From assembly GCF_040412425.1 (NCBI RefSeq), contig NC_089782.1, positions 19,338,122-19,402,121 on the forward strand: a stretch of 64,000 bases of DNA, read 5' to 3'. The DNA is from Macrobrachium rosenbergii (taxonomy: Eukaryota; Arthropoda; Malacostraca; Decapoda; Palaemonidae). The notes under the pieces are model-generated. The model saw only the letters and a program-made list of their open reading frames with translations, ran no database searches and was not told the DNA's origin. Below are positions 1 through 11,677 of the stretch, in pieces. Each line of letters begins with the position of its first letter. Within the stretch, counting starts at the first letter, position 1. The position numbers and the translations under genes were made by a program.

Positions 1-578
1 ACTAACAGCGTCCATAATCAAATCAACAATCATCGAAGCAGATATCTGTTAGGCTAAGAACACTGTACAAAGAAAGTTAATCATTCTTTGAAACTCAACA
101 AAGAAGTGCAGCATAGGCCTACAAGATGAAACTGGTTATTGTTGTTGATTGACCTGTCCTTATGCTAGCACGCAGTCTTGCATCTTAAGCAGCCCGGAAT
201 CAAGAATGAGTAATCGGTACTCACTTAGTCATTTGAAAGTCTGTTAGATTTATATCCAATGTTTATTTAACAAACAAGGTAAGTAGAATGGACCCCACGT
301 TAGAAGAGAAGGTTTAGTGATGAAAACAAATTTAAGTATATAATGTATTTAAGTGTTGCTGTAAAGGCAAAAGTAACTATTGTTACCCATAACGTGTTAC
401 CCAAAACGTATAAAAGATCAATTGTCTTCTCTGATTCTTCTCGTTGAAAATAACTTCTAAACTTAACGTGGGACACGGGATCGCGCGCACGCGCATACAT
501 CTCTGCACACAAACTCGTGCAGGCGCTGAAAATTACCTTTCTCGGATGTCACGGCACTGTTAAGTTTGCAAAGTACAA

Positions 579-630
<52 letters not shown>

Positions 631-3086
631 AACCAGGTGGCTTCGAAAGTTGTCATTGATTCTGCTAGAGAAAGACGACGAGAGCAGCAAATACTTTTTT
701 TTTTTTTTAGCCACCCCTTCTTACATAAAATGACTGACACATACTAATGACAACGATAAAACCTTGCACGTGCTCCAATTGAAAAAAAAAACAGGACAAC
801 ACTACCTGTCAAAACAACGAGGACGAACGAGAAAATCAAACCAACAAAGAAAACGAGAGGAAAATGCCAGTGTGTAACAGATAAATTACCCAATTAGATC
901 ACAATGAGTTGCAACGAGTATAGAACCTTATATGTCGCGAGCACAAAACACAGAAGACACATGTGTGTGTGTGTCTCCCTATCTGTGATCCTCAGTTTCG
1001 GCGAGATATACTGCATGGTTACGGAGCTGCTACATAAAACGAACTATGAGTGCTATTATCGGTCTAGTACTGTCTCTTCATAGCGAATTAGACCAATATA
1101 TATATTTTTTCCTAGTAGCTTTTCTTGCAGGTTAAACGTAAACTGCAACTGCTGAACAGCTCACATTCATATGAATTAAGCTTCAACGAATTGTTTTATT
1201 GAACAACATTCCATGGAATAAAATTCTCGAAATTTATTCTATTTACTTCCGCTACTAATGTTCCTCATTCAATATTTCGCTGACATTCAGTTTTTTACTC
1301 GCTGTCTATATATATAGCCACTGACAGAGGTGGGCGTATCTTGGCCACAAATAAAAGAATAAAAGAAGTTCGAGTAAAAGAAGGACTTGTCTGTCGAGTA
1401 TCCTTTTTCAAAAAGCATTGCTTTATCGTATTACATCAGGCTGGTGTGGCTATTACGTCACCACAGTTCGTTTCTGGTCTTTTTGTAGGTCTCACCACCA
1501 ACCTTGGGCTAACATTTCACTGAAATCGTATCGAAACCCAAAACTCAAGTTCTCTCTCTCTCTCTCTCTCTCTCGAGCTGTCTATAAATAAAAGTTAAGT
1601 CGTTGCTACACTCATTTTTCCTACCCTTCATTAAGAACTAATACAATCAGTTCTGTTTGCATTAGATAATCTCCCATTGATTTCATTCCATTAATCAAGT
1701 TTACAGTCAATGAAAAAATACACAGTCAAGCAACTCTCCAGCTGAAAATGAGCAAACATCATGAGGTAGCAAAATTACGTGGCAATTTCGCGCTTAGACT
1801 CTACCAAAACACTTGTGCTCCAGGGAGCATTGGCTTCACACGCAACAAACTAGATCAATTTTTTCCTCCTTTTCAGCCTTACTTGTCTTCAAGATAATTT
1901 ATCTCACCGACTTAATTGCTAGCGAGGAGAGTTACTTTCCCCTTAGTAGCTGCTATTTAGCCCTTTCGTACTCACCGAAACGGCCAAATCTGCGAAGCCA
2001 CAACGGGACGTTTCTCGCAATAACCCTGAGTGCACCGAGAGACGACTATCCGACCACTGGCACTGGCACTGGCACTGTCTGGCACCTGCGCTTTGGGACT
2101 ACAAGATTATATGTTACACCCCTCCTTCGTAAGCGTATGATACTTCAGTATGCGCAGATCAAGCACTTTATCATGGCGTATATGCTCGAACTTCGCTCTA
2201 TTTGTCGTTGTATATAAGGGTCATGAAGTTCAAATTGATTTAGGCGCTTGCTTCTGGCATGTTTAAATTTATGACGCCAATTTCTGAGTGAATAACAAAT
2301 CTTGAGCAACGCCATGTTGCTGCTTCCTATAAAACGAGTTTATCAGAGATATGTTCATCCAGTGCATTTATTATGAGGGGATTTTTAAAGATTTAATTAA
2401 CTCATTTCTTTGAACTCATTCATTAAGTGATTTTTACCTATTTCTTCTTTCTTGTCCTCTTTCATTTTTTATTCAACAAATCGTACATTAGTACTTTCAA
2501 TCGTTTTTTTTTTACCTAAGATATATTACAAATTGCAACCCTGAATAACTTGTAATTCAATCCCTCACATATTTAGTACTTTTTTATGTTTTTGTGGGTA
2601 TTCGGAGTTGCAGACACAGCGTTACCAACTCCTCAACGGGAGAAAACCTTCACTCTCCCGTACGACAGTTCATGTACCTTAATCCTGCCTGCTGTTGTGC
2701 CTGGCGTATACTACCATAGAAAACTCTCGCACGTCAATATTGATAACAAGATAAGCTCTTTTTTTCATGTTATGTATAGGAATGATTTAATTGACAATTA
2801 AAGAATATAACTGAAATCCAGCTATCAAGCATGATTTGAACTTTTGTCTTCCGAGTAGTATATATAGATGAGTACACATTTTTTTTTCCAGTAATACCTC
2901 TTGTAAGATGAGGCTGCTTACTTAATGCCCTTTCATATTCGGGCTAAGACGTACCGTAGCCGACAATTTACCATGGGTATAATGTATTTCTCAGGCCACA
3001 GATACAATTTGATTTAACGAAACTCACTTAAAACGTCTAGACTTACTCGATAATCGATCCCGGACCCTGTCGCTCGTGAGACCAGT
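1..3086. other. no gene seen
   Basis: AT-rich DNA with microsatellites, a (TGGCAC)n run near 2056-2075 and a decayed relative of the 30957 repeat near 150-200. The longest open frame (1813-2217, plus) has no domain and no splice context. Confidence 0.6.
581..628. repeat. (AAT)n microsatellite
   Basis: Uninterrupted AAT trinucleotides. Related tracts stand at 5149-5192, 21001-21055 and 27396-27458, the last changing to (AGT)n. Confidence 0.95.
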
Positions 3087-3400
3087 CGTAGGAATGAAAT
3101 ATAAAATTTCAGCCAGAGGCCAAGCACTGGGACCAATAAGGTCATCCAGCGCTGAAAGGGATATTGAAAATAAAAAGGTTTGAAAGGTGTAACAGGAGGA
3201 AAACCTCACAGTTGCACTATGAACCAATTGTTAGGAGAGGGTGAAAGGTAAGATGGAAGAAATAGACTATGAACGAAGGCACGGTATAAGGAATGAATGT
3301 GGTTGCAGCTAGATGCCGAGAGGACGCTGGAAAGAACCATACAATGCCTACAGCGCACCGCGTGAGGTGCACTGGCGGCGCTACCACCCTACGGGGGTCG
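3087..3400 (+). mobile_element. dispersed retroposon, copy A
   Basis: Full-length copy of the family (GGTTTGAAAGGTGTAACAGG, AGATGGAAGAAATAG, CCCTACGGGGG end). The flanks carry GACCAGT at 3080-3086 and 3401-3407, a likely 7-bp target-site duplication. Confidence 0.85.
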
Positions 3401-3989
3401 GACCAGTACTACTACCGAAGGGCCACGAAAACTCCTTTACATCGTATTGAGTATCTTCCTGTAAGGGGGAGGGGTCGAAACGACCACACCCAAATGCTGA
3501 AGGGGTTAGCGTGCCAATTTTCTCTCTTGTTTTAATGTATTACGTCATCTCCGCAGTGATTACCATGAGAGGACTCCCTTTTTTAAAGTCATGTTATACA
3601 GCACCACCACACGAGAAGGCTTCCCCTTTAACCGAATAATATACATATTGCATCATCACTTGACTGTCACCATGAGAAGGCTTTCCTTTGTTGAATATGA
3701 CGTCATCGCAAGGCTGGGTCACGTGGTATGTTTACTAGCACAAAGGAAAACAAATAACCTCAATTACGACTTAAAATAAGCAAATGCATAGAACGTGACG
3801 TTACAAAGACAAAAGACAAAGACGCATGACACGTCACTAAAAGTATAGGATACGGGAGTGCAAGTAACCAGCAAATGCAAAAAAAAAAAAAAAAAATCAG
3901 CCTGTCAATAAATATGAATCAGACAACAGAATCGAACGGCTTATGAGGTTTGAAAGAAATGTTATTTCATTTATTTATCGACGAGTAAT

Positions 3990-4048
3990 TGATATATATA
4001 TGTATATATATATACATATATATTATATATATACATACATATATATAT

Positions 4049-4092
<44 letters not shown>

Positions 4093-4104
4093 TATTATAT
4101 ATAT

Positions 4105-4156
<52 letters not shown>

Positions 4157-4163
4157 TATATAT

Positions 4164-4230
<67 letters not shown>

Positions 4231-4310
4231 GTATGTATGTATACTATTACATATTTATATTTATTATATGTATATATAAATATATACAAATATATATAAT
4301 TATAGATATA
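3990..4310. repeat. interrupted (TA)n microsatellite
   Basis: About 320 bp of TA with CATA/TATG interruptions. The Ile/Tyr-rich open frames on both strands here are artefacts. Confidence 0.95.
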
Positions 4311-4716
4311 ATGTGTATATATTACGAAACTGGTAAGAAAACTGCGGACTTTCTGACACTGGGTAACGGGAAAAAGCTGAAATAACAGGATTTACGATTC
4401 CAGGATAAACTGATTATTTGAGAACAAACTTAACTTGCAAATAATCTATTTATAACTGTTGGCGAATGGTCAGACGGGCGTTGATATACTTACTCGGGTC
4501 ATTGTGGTCGAATTAGAAGGTCGATTTTCTCTTTCAGTGTACCTCAGAGCACTGAAAACTCAGACATGAATATTAAGGCAATAGGAATATAACTATGCCA
4601 CCAGAAGTTTTAAGTATAGTAATTGTTTTCAAACAAAATAAAATAAAAAGGCAGCAAACATAATAAATCTTGGAATAATAATACACACACACACACAATA
4701 ATAATAATAATATTGT

Positions 4717-5115
4717 GAGTATAAAATCCACAATTATATAGTAAATATATTACTATGTAAAATCAAAGACTTTCGAACACCTGAACGGCGTTCCTCATCA
4801 GTGTTAACGTTAAAATGTCAAAGTGAGGGTAGTTTTCTTATGAAATAGTTAAAAAAAAAAAAATTGGGGCTGTTGAATTTGGTATTGGTATTACATAACA
4901 CCCGAACCAGCACTTCCGCGATGGGCTGTTATCTCTCGCCCTGCCCCATCACTAATTTTTTTTTTTTTTAACCATTTCACAAGAAAACTACCCTCACTTA
5001 TCTCTTGCATTTTTAACGTTAACACTGACGAGGAACGCCGTTCAGGTGTTCGAAAGTCTTGGTTCTATTTTACATAGTAATATATTTACTATATAATCGT
5101 GGATTTTTATTACTC
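4717..5115. mobile_element. foldback (long terminal inverted repeat) element, copy 1
   Basis: Arms 4717-4864 and 4953-5115 are near-complementary over about 150 bp, including AGACTTTCGAACACCTGAAC and its complement and the AGTAAATATATTACTATG end. A spacer of about 90 bp lies between. No ORF. Ends read GAGTATAAAATCCAC / GTGGATTTTTATTACTC. Flanked on both sides by (AAT)n DNA. Confidence 0.85.
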
Positions 5116-5149
5116 AGATTGTTTTTCACGAAATTGTGAATCTATTAGC

Positions 5150-5192
<43 letters not shown>

Positions 5193-5274
5193 TGAAGCAA
5201 AAGACCCTCTCTTAAACAGGTCCTATTGAAAAGGATGGCTGTATTATGCGAATTTATCCTATACACGGTCTTTT

Positions 5275-5485
5275 CTATTTTCCCTCGTGGTCACCCTCTG
5301 GGCGTGGTTGAGAAAGATCTGGAGAAACAAGGTGCTTGGGTCGGTATTTATAGAGGGGGGGGGGATCTTGATCGGTGCTGAATTATGATTGGTAAGACCC
5401 CCCTATAAATACCGACCCAGGTCTTTCTCAACCACGTCCGGAGGATGACACCGACGAGATGGTCGAAACATGTCGACGGTACCAC
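5275..5485 (+). mobile_element. Penelope-like terminal region, head-to-head copies, hammerhead-like core
   Basis: TATAAATACCGACC stands at 5404-5417 and its complement at 5338-5354. The flanking CTTTCTCAACCACG is also repeated in inverted form. On the plus strand CCGACGAG (5451) - short stem - CGAAAC - ATGTC (5470-5474) matches the hammerhead layout CUGANGA / GAAA / GUC, with U4 replaced by C. Penelope-like elements are known to carry such ribozymes in their terminal regions. No convincing stem I was found. Confidence 0.45.
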
Positions 5486-5741
5486 AACCTGAAGTAGAAG
5501 AACCTGAATTCAGACCACGAAGGATTCCGCGGAATTCTGATTGAATATTTCAATAAAAGACTTCCCGCATTCCACACACTATCCTTTTTCCTGGCCAGTT
5601 GCTGACCAACATCGCTGAGCCTGAAAAGCGAATTATAAGGAAAACAGAACAGACCCTGTATAAGCTACATTCGCATAATGCAGCCATCTTTTTCAATAAT
5701 AATAATAATAATGCTAATAGATTCACAATCGTGAAAATTCT

Positions 5742-5980
5742 GAGTATTAAAACCATTAGTTATAGCAGTAAATATACATATTATGTAAAAAAACCAAAGA
5801 CTTTCGAACACCTGAACGGGTTTATCAGTGTTAAGAAAACGTAGTGACTTTGCATTTTAACGTATGAAAACTATTTCACAAGAAATCCACCTCACTTTTG
5901 CATTTTAACGTTAACACTGAAAGTCTTTGGTTTTTTACATAGTAATATATTTACTATATAATTGTGGATTTTTATTACTC
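5742..5980. mobile_element. foldback element, copy 2 (internally deleted)
   Basis: Same family as 4717-5115: shared ends (GAGTATTAAAACC / TTTTTATTACTC) and the AAGACTTTCGAACACCTGAA block. The centre is shorter and the right arm lacks the matching GGAACGCCGTTC block. (AAT)n follows on the right. Confidence 0.8.
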
Positions 5981-6086
5981 ACAATAATAATAATAATAAT
6001 TGTCAGTCAAATAAATTAGAATTATTATTATATATTGAAACAACAGCCCCAGTCTCCGCCACCCACCTTCTGTAGTAGAGAATAAG

Positions 6087-6298
6087 AGAATATATAGAGT
6101 TTAGGCCAAAGGGCAATCGCTGGGACCTATGAGGTCATTCAGCGTTGAGAGGGAAATTGCGTGTAAAAAGGTTTGAAAGGTGTAACAAGAGGAAAACCTC
6201 TCAGTTGCACTGTGAAACATTTGTTAGGAGAAGTTGGAAAGTAAGGTGGAAGAGAATATGGAAGGGGGTACAGTAAAAGGAATGAAAGGGGTTGCAAG
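6087..6298 (+). mobile_element. dispersed retroposon, copy B (3'-truncated)
   Basis: Matches the family from its AATATATAGAGTTTAGGCC start to AGGGGTTGCAAG, then breaks off. About 100 bp of the right end is missing. A tandemly duplicated 84-bp unit follows directly. Confidence 0.85.
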
Positions 6299-6325
6299 TC
6301 TCAAATCTGTGGCGGGTCAACTGGC

Positions 6326-6485
6326 TAGGTCGTTACTTGACGACATTCACTTCAAGCTCCAGAATTCCCTCACCTCCTTATATATTTCCCGGGTTGTTTA
6401 TCGCCTATTTAGGTCGTTTCTTGATGACGTTCACTTCAAGTTCCGGAACTCCCTCGCCTTCTATATTTCCAGGACTATTTCATAC
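6326..6485 (+). repeat. 84-bp tandem duplication
   Basis: TAGGTCGTTACTTGACGAC... at 6326 is repeated with about 85% identity at 6410 (TAGGTCGTTTCTTGATGAC...), both ending in a TATATTTCC(C/A)GG motif. Confidence 0.75.
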
Positions 6486-6704
6486 TTCTTATCAAGTAGC
6501 GAGTTTGTTACGAATTAAGTAGTTATTTCTGGTATCTATGTTCATAATAATCCTATGTAAAATGCAATATATATCCATATATTTTTTTACGTGTGTGTAA
6601 CGCAGTCTACGGGATATCAACTCCACGTTTACCAGCCAACCCACACGCGCGCACGCGCGCGCATGCACACACAAGGAAAAGAATTCAAAGTTTTCTATGA
6701 ATAT

Positions 6705-6710
6705 TTTATT
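6705..6710 (-). terminator. candidate poly(A) signal for MARVEL gene
   Basis: An AATAAA hexamer on the minus strand lies about 1.7 kb past the TAG stop at 8399. The 3'UTR would include the long (TA)n tract near 7117-7285. Nearer non-canonical sites cannot be excluded; transcript data would decide. Confidence 0.3.
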
Positions 6711-7111
6711 TTATAAAATGCAACATCGACACTTTTATGTGATTAAAAGAAGGACATTTCTCAGAATGAGCAGGCAAAAATTATATCAATTATTCACCTG
6801 CTTTCTTAAGAAAGGGTTATAATAAATAGATTTTAAATAATATTACAAAATCATTAAGTAGGGGTTATCAGGCTAGAAATGACGATAATGGTAAAGAATG
6901 TATTATTATAATTTCTTTAAAAGTTTAAATTAACAGCCACCTACAACAGTTATTTATCCGTGTACATTTAAAATGAACAAAATATTCTGTCCAAAAATAC
7001 TGTTCAAAAATATATAACTTTTCTCCTAACCTATGTTTACAAAATATGCTATATATATAAAAAAAATCTTCATGACATTGTGTCTTTATAAATAACTAAG
7101 AAGTCAGAGTT

Positions 7112-7300
<189 letters not shown>

Positions 7301-8398
7301 TGTTCACATCTATGCATACATGATGAGGCCGATGGGAAGGGCAACACAATTATCCAGCCAGCTAAGATAATAAACCAACGTTCTTATAATTAACATGTTC
7401 GACACTAATAGAGAGAGCTCTAAGCACATTCAGAAAGCTGGAATTCTAAGGAGAAAGCTGAAAATAAATGCAATAAAGAACTGTTCTAGTGGCCAGCTAC
7501 AACAGCCTGTAAATAAATCTTGGTACAAAATATAAATATGATGATTACGGGTGCTACACTCCTATCCCTTAATTTCTTCTTCGAGTATAGGTCTAGGCAG
7601 CAGTTCACGGTAATATTACAGTCAATCTTTCATTTTGCAAAAGTTATTCACTTCGTTTAAGCACCATTTAAAAGGAACTTAATCACTACCTAACAGAAAC
7701 GTTCTGAAGAGGCATATAAAAATTTCAGAAAGCATAGTTAGCCTGAAATCATTTCATCAAGTGCGGTTGGCTTAGAACCTTACCATCAATAGGATAAGCT
7801 TATAATACTTTCAGGAAGTCTGATCTGTACAAAAACTTTCTACAGGATTCTGATAGACCTAGAGCACTGTCAGCACTTCCTATAGGCCTAGGACACTACA
7901 GCATATGAGACTGACTCAATCGACTTTTGTGTAATGGACTGAATTCTCTGAAAAATGACACAGTATCAAGAATAGTCTGAACCCTTATGCAACCTCTGTC
8001 TTATGGTTTACTAAAGACAGTTGAATACAACTTCAGATACTTTCGCAAAAAATGCTGCAAAAGTAAACCCCTTCAGTTAGGCAGACCAGAGAAAATTGTC
8101 AGCGTTATGGGAAAACCAGAAATACGGGTTAATTCAATTTTATGTCAAAACATATTAAGATTTTTAAAAAGCATCCTTGCGAGTACCTTAACACAATCCT
8201 TCATTTTGAAAGCCTCAAACGCTCGAAGTTCTTTTGAGTAGTGTTGACTGCTAATCAAACCACCACAACTGCAGTACCGCAGGAAAAGGCAGATTAAAGT
8301 TGTCAGCGTGAAATAACCTCTAAAACCTGTTTACACATCCTGGAGGAAACTGGCGTGCCGTAAGGAGTATTTTGTGCACCCGAGTCATTCGAGATCAT

Positions 8399-8473
8399 CT
8401 AACCACGGCGGAATGTTCTCACTGAATAGATGCTGGACACGACGTACAGGACTGCGTTGACAAGGCCTATGGC
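8399..8473 (-). CDS. MARVEL gene exon 4 (last coding)
   Basis: This exon codes 24 residues plus TAG: helix 4 (AIGLVNAVLYVVSSIYSV) and a basic tail RTFRRG. The acceptor is TTTTTTTCACAG at 8474, an excellent polypyrimidine-AG. It is too short to stand out as an open frame by itself. Its fit to the C-terminal helix of MARVEL proteins and its phase-0 entry are what identify it. Confidence 0.86.
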   Translation of the reverse strand, partial: AIGLVNAVLYVVSSIYSVRTFRRG

Positions 8474-11400
8474 CTGTGAAAAAAATATATTAGATTTTTC
8501 ATATAGAAAAATATACTGGACAGAATTTGATTAAGGTCAATAAACTACGTAATTTTATATCTAATCTGTGTGAATTATGAAATATTTAGGCATTCATCAG
8601 AGGGCGTTTGGGTAAAGTTGACACAATACAAAGGCATTACATTGTTTTAGTTTCCTAAACTAAGCAGCAACAATAAACTTTTAAAAATCCTTCATTTTCT
8701 GAAAGTAAGAAAATTATATTTTTTTCCTGACAAGAAAAATTTTTTATATATCACAGTAAAATAAAGTGATATGGATAATTTTCCCATTCCTGAAAAAAGA
8801 TGAAGAAGAAATATTTTACCAAAGTGAAAAATAAATAAAACTGATATGGATAATTTTTCCAATCCTGAAAAGATGAAGAAATATTTTACCAGAAATATTT
8901 TACCAAAGTGAAAGATAAATGAAACGAAAACCCACTTGAAAGAATAAGCATCGGACCCAGTTTTATGTAACAGGAAGAGAATAAATGTTGGAAATAAAAA
9001 AAGACACAAGCAGAAAAATCAACTGAAGTGACTAAAGTTACATAACGCCTACGATGAAGTATCAAACTTTCAGTAAAACTTTCGAATTCATCTTTTTTAT
9101 TTTTCATCATTTAAGACAAGACATAAAATAAATTTGGTGCAAAACCCACATACAGTGGGAAAACAAACACTTAAAATACGTTTCATGCAGAACTTATGAA
9201 AAATGAAGACTTGAAATAGTAAGAAGCACTTAACACATATTTAGGTCAAGAGAATAGGTCTAATATATGAACCTCGATACAGGTTTCATAGGTGGAGGAA
9301 GATAAAAACTAATGGAGTACATCTCATGCAAAGCTGATAACATTAAAACAGTCAATTCATGCAAATTTCATAATAAGGAAACATAAAGAAGGAATGCTAC
9401 GGAACATCAAATTAACATAAAAAAAATAGTCACAAAAATAGTCAATTGAATTGTGATCATACTGAACATATACATTGACGGATAAAAAAGAAAATTGTTA
9501 TATATCTCCTGAAGAGATAAATGTGGGTTTCGAAATTACCTCATTTAGTTTAGGTTTTTTTTTTTTATCTTTCCTAGATAGAGACACCCAAGGGTTTTAA
9601 CCCGGTATGCATCCACTTTTGCTGCGTGTTTAGTATAAGTCCGTTGAGGATTACCATAAAAACATAAACAAAAAACTGTAAATATCATAAAGATAATGAC
9701 CCCCAAGAAATATACAGTAAGTCCTAAACAACGACCCCCGAACTTTGTTGGGGGTCACTATCTAGGAAGATCCGTTTTTTTTAGATAGTTATCATCAATG
9801 AAAATTTTAAAGATCTACCCTCAATCTTCACTGAACATAATTGCCATTAAACTTAACTGTTCAAATGTGATGATTCTGCACTAGAAGATTTTTACTTACA
9901 TGCTCTACGATTATCAGATTTCAGTCCTAGGGAAAACAACCAAGAATTCACGAATCCTTCGATGGTCAATGAACAGAGATTTAATTAAGCTCAGAAGTTT
10001 AAAGGTCAAAGCGCCCCGTGCATCCTTTCATTGTGACAAAAAGCATTAGCACATAGCATATATCGGCTGCTGTAAGAAAAGTGGTGGCTAGCAACAAATT
10101 ATATTACCTATTATCCTGTTAGTTTAATACTCTCACTTCGAAGTTACGCCCGTTATAAACAGCTTTTCTTTTGAACTGTCAATTGTCTCAACAAGCTCTT
10201 AACTGCAGAGATCAAGTCAAGATCTCGGGCTTCGGGAACACTTTGTCAGTCAACCAAAAGATCAGGGCAAATCGTGAAGACTCCTCAAGTACTTTCCTTT
10301 ACAAAGCGGAAATCTTTGGCTGAAACCACCAAATAAAAGTATCATAGCCGACAGACTTGAAAATGTCAAGCTTGAACCCAGCACCCACTCTTGAATCTAA
10401 CCTAGGCCTAGGCTGTCATCAGCGACCGGTAACAGCGAATAAGACCAAGAAATTCCGTCTTGCATTATTCAGTCAAAATTCTATTTTCACCAGTTATGCA
10501 GACCATAGGCCCACAGCTGATTTGTCACATTTTGGCACCACACAAAGTTGCAAAAGGCCACTGTAGCTGAATAACATTTTGGCATAGCCTTTCCAGTGTG
10601 GTAGCTCAGTTTTAGTTATCAGACATATTTAAAACATCCTATAAAAGCATTAATGAAAAAATCAAAGTGACATAAGGCATTATAAAGCTACCCATTTTCA
10701 AAAAAGCTATCAAGCTGAAATGTATTGCATTGGACAACAAATAAAATTGCCTCTTCAGGTGGTACCAGAATATGCGTTGGCCCATGGTCCATTGGCAGTA
10801 GACTAGCAGGCTAAAATAAAAGCAAAACGACAAAATAAATGATAAGATAAAACCTCCTGTCGTTGGCAAGAGCATTATCAGAGAAGCCCGCCAAAACAAA
10901 CAAGCCACGCCCACTCACATCGATGAAGCTATTCGAACGCTCAGCACACAGCCACGCAGTATAGTTACGAAGACTAATAATGAATGAAAACTACGTGATA
11001 TGTTTGAAACAATTTCAAGGGCGGGAACATAACTGAAATTTAAATTAATAACAGGACAGATCTAATAAAATCCTTTTTATCAGGTTCTTGTAGTGATTCG
11101 TCTGCTTATTGAAAATATAAAAATAAATGGCTTACAGGACTGCAACAAGTAGCTTGCAATTCTTTTCTTTCCTTTCGTATTTAAAATATGCCGTTTCCAG
11201 TTTCATCATAAGCGCAATTTGTTACTTGAAAATGATGAAAACAAAAACTGCTTTACTATTTCATAAACGTTTGCCATACAGATTTTAAAATAAATTGAAA
11301 GCAGAAAAATCTTTAAGAGTCATGTTCTCCTGCTATACAGTCCAGTTTTCCTATGTTTTCTATTAATTCTAGTAACTGGTAACTGGGCCTATGGGGTGTG

Positions 11401-11598
11401 GCTTGTTTCTACGGATGCCGTGAAGCCATTACTCACAAATTAGAGACTGATAGTAATCAGTTAACAGTCTGATGTTATCAACTATGTCATCACGATACAC
11501 ATTCAAGCAGCAACGAAAATGTTTGAAAAGGGAATTGGAAGTGAATAACTGAAGAGTTACCAGAAGTAAATGGGAAAAAGATATTACCATGAATATAA

Positions 11599-11677
<79 letters not shown>

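Noticed and set aside
1813..2217. 134-residue plus-strand frame
   Set aside because: Low-complexity and domain-free with a Thr-Gly repeat from (TGGCAC)n; no supporting splice sites.
3971..4279. Ile/Tyr-rich open frames on both strands
   Set aside because: Translations of the (TA)n tract, with no coding signal.
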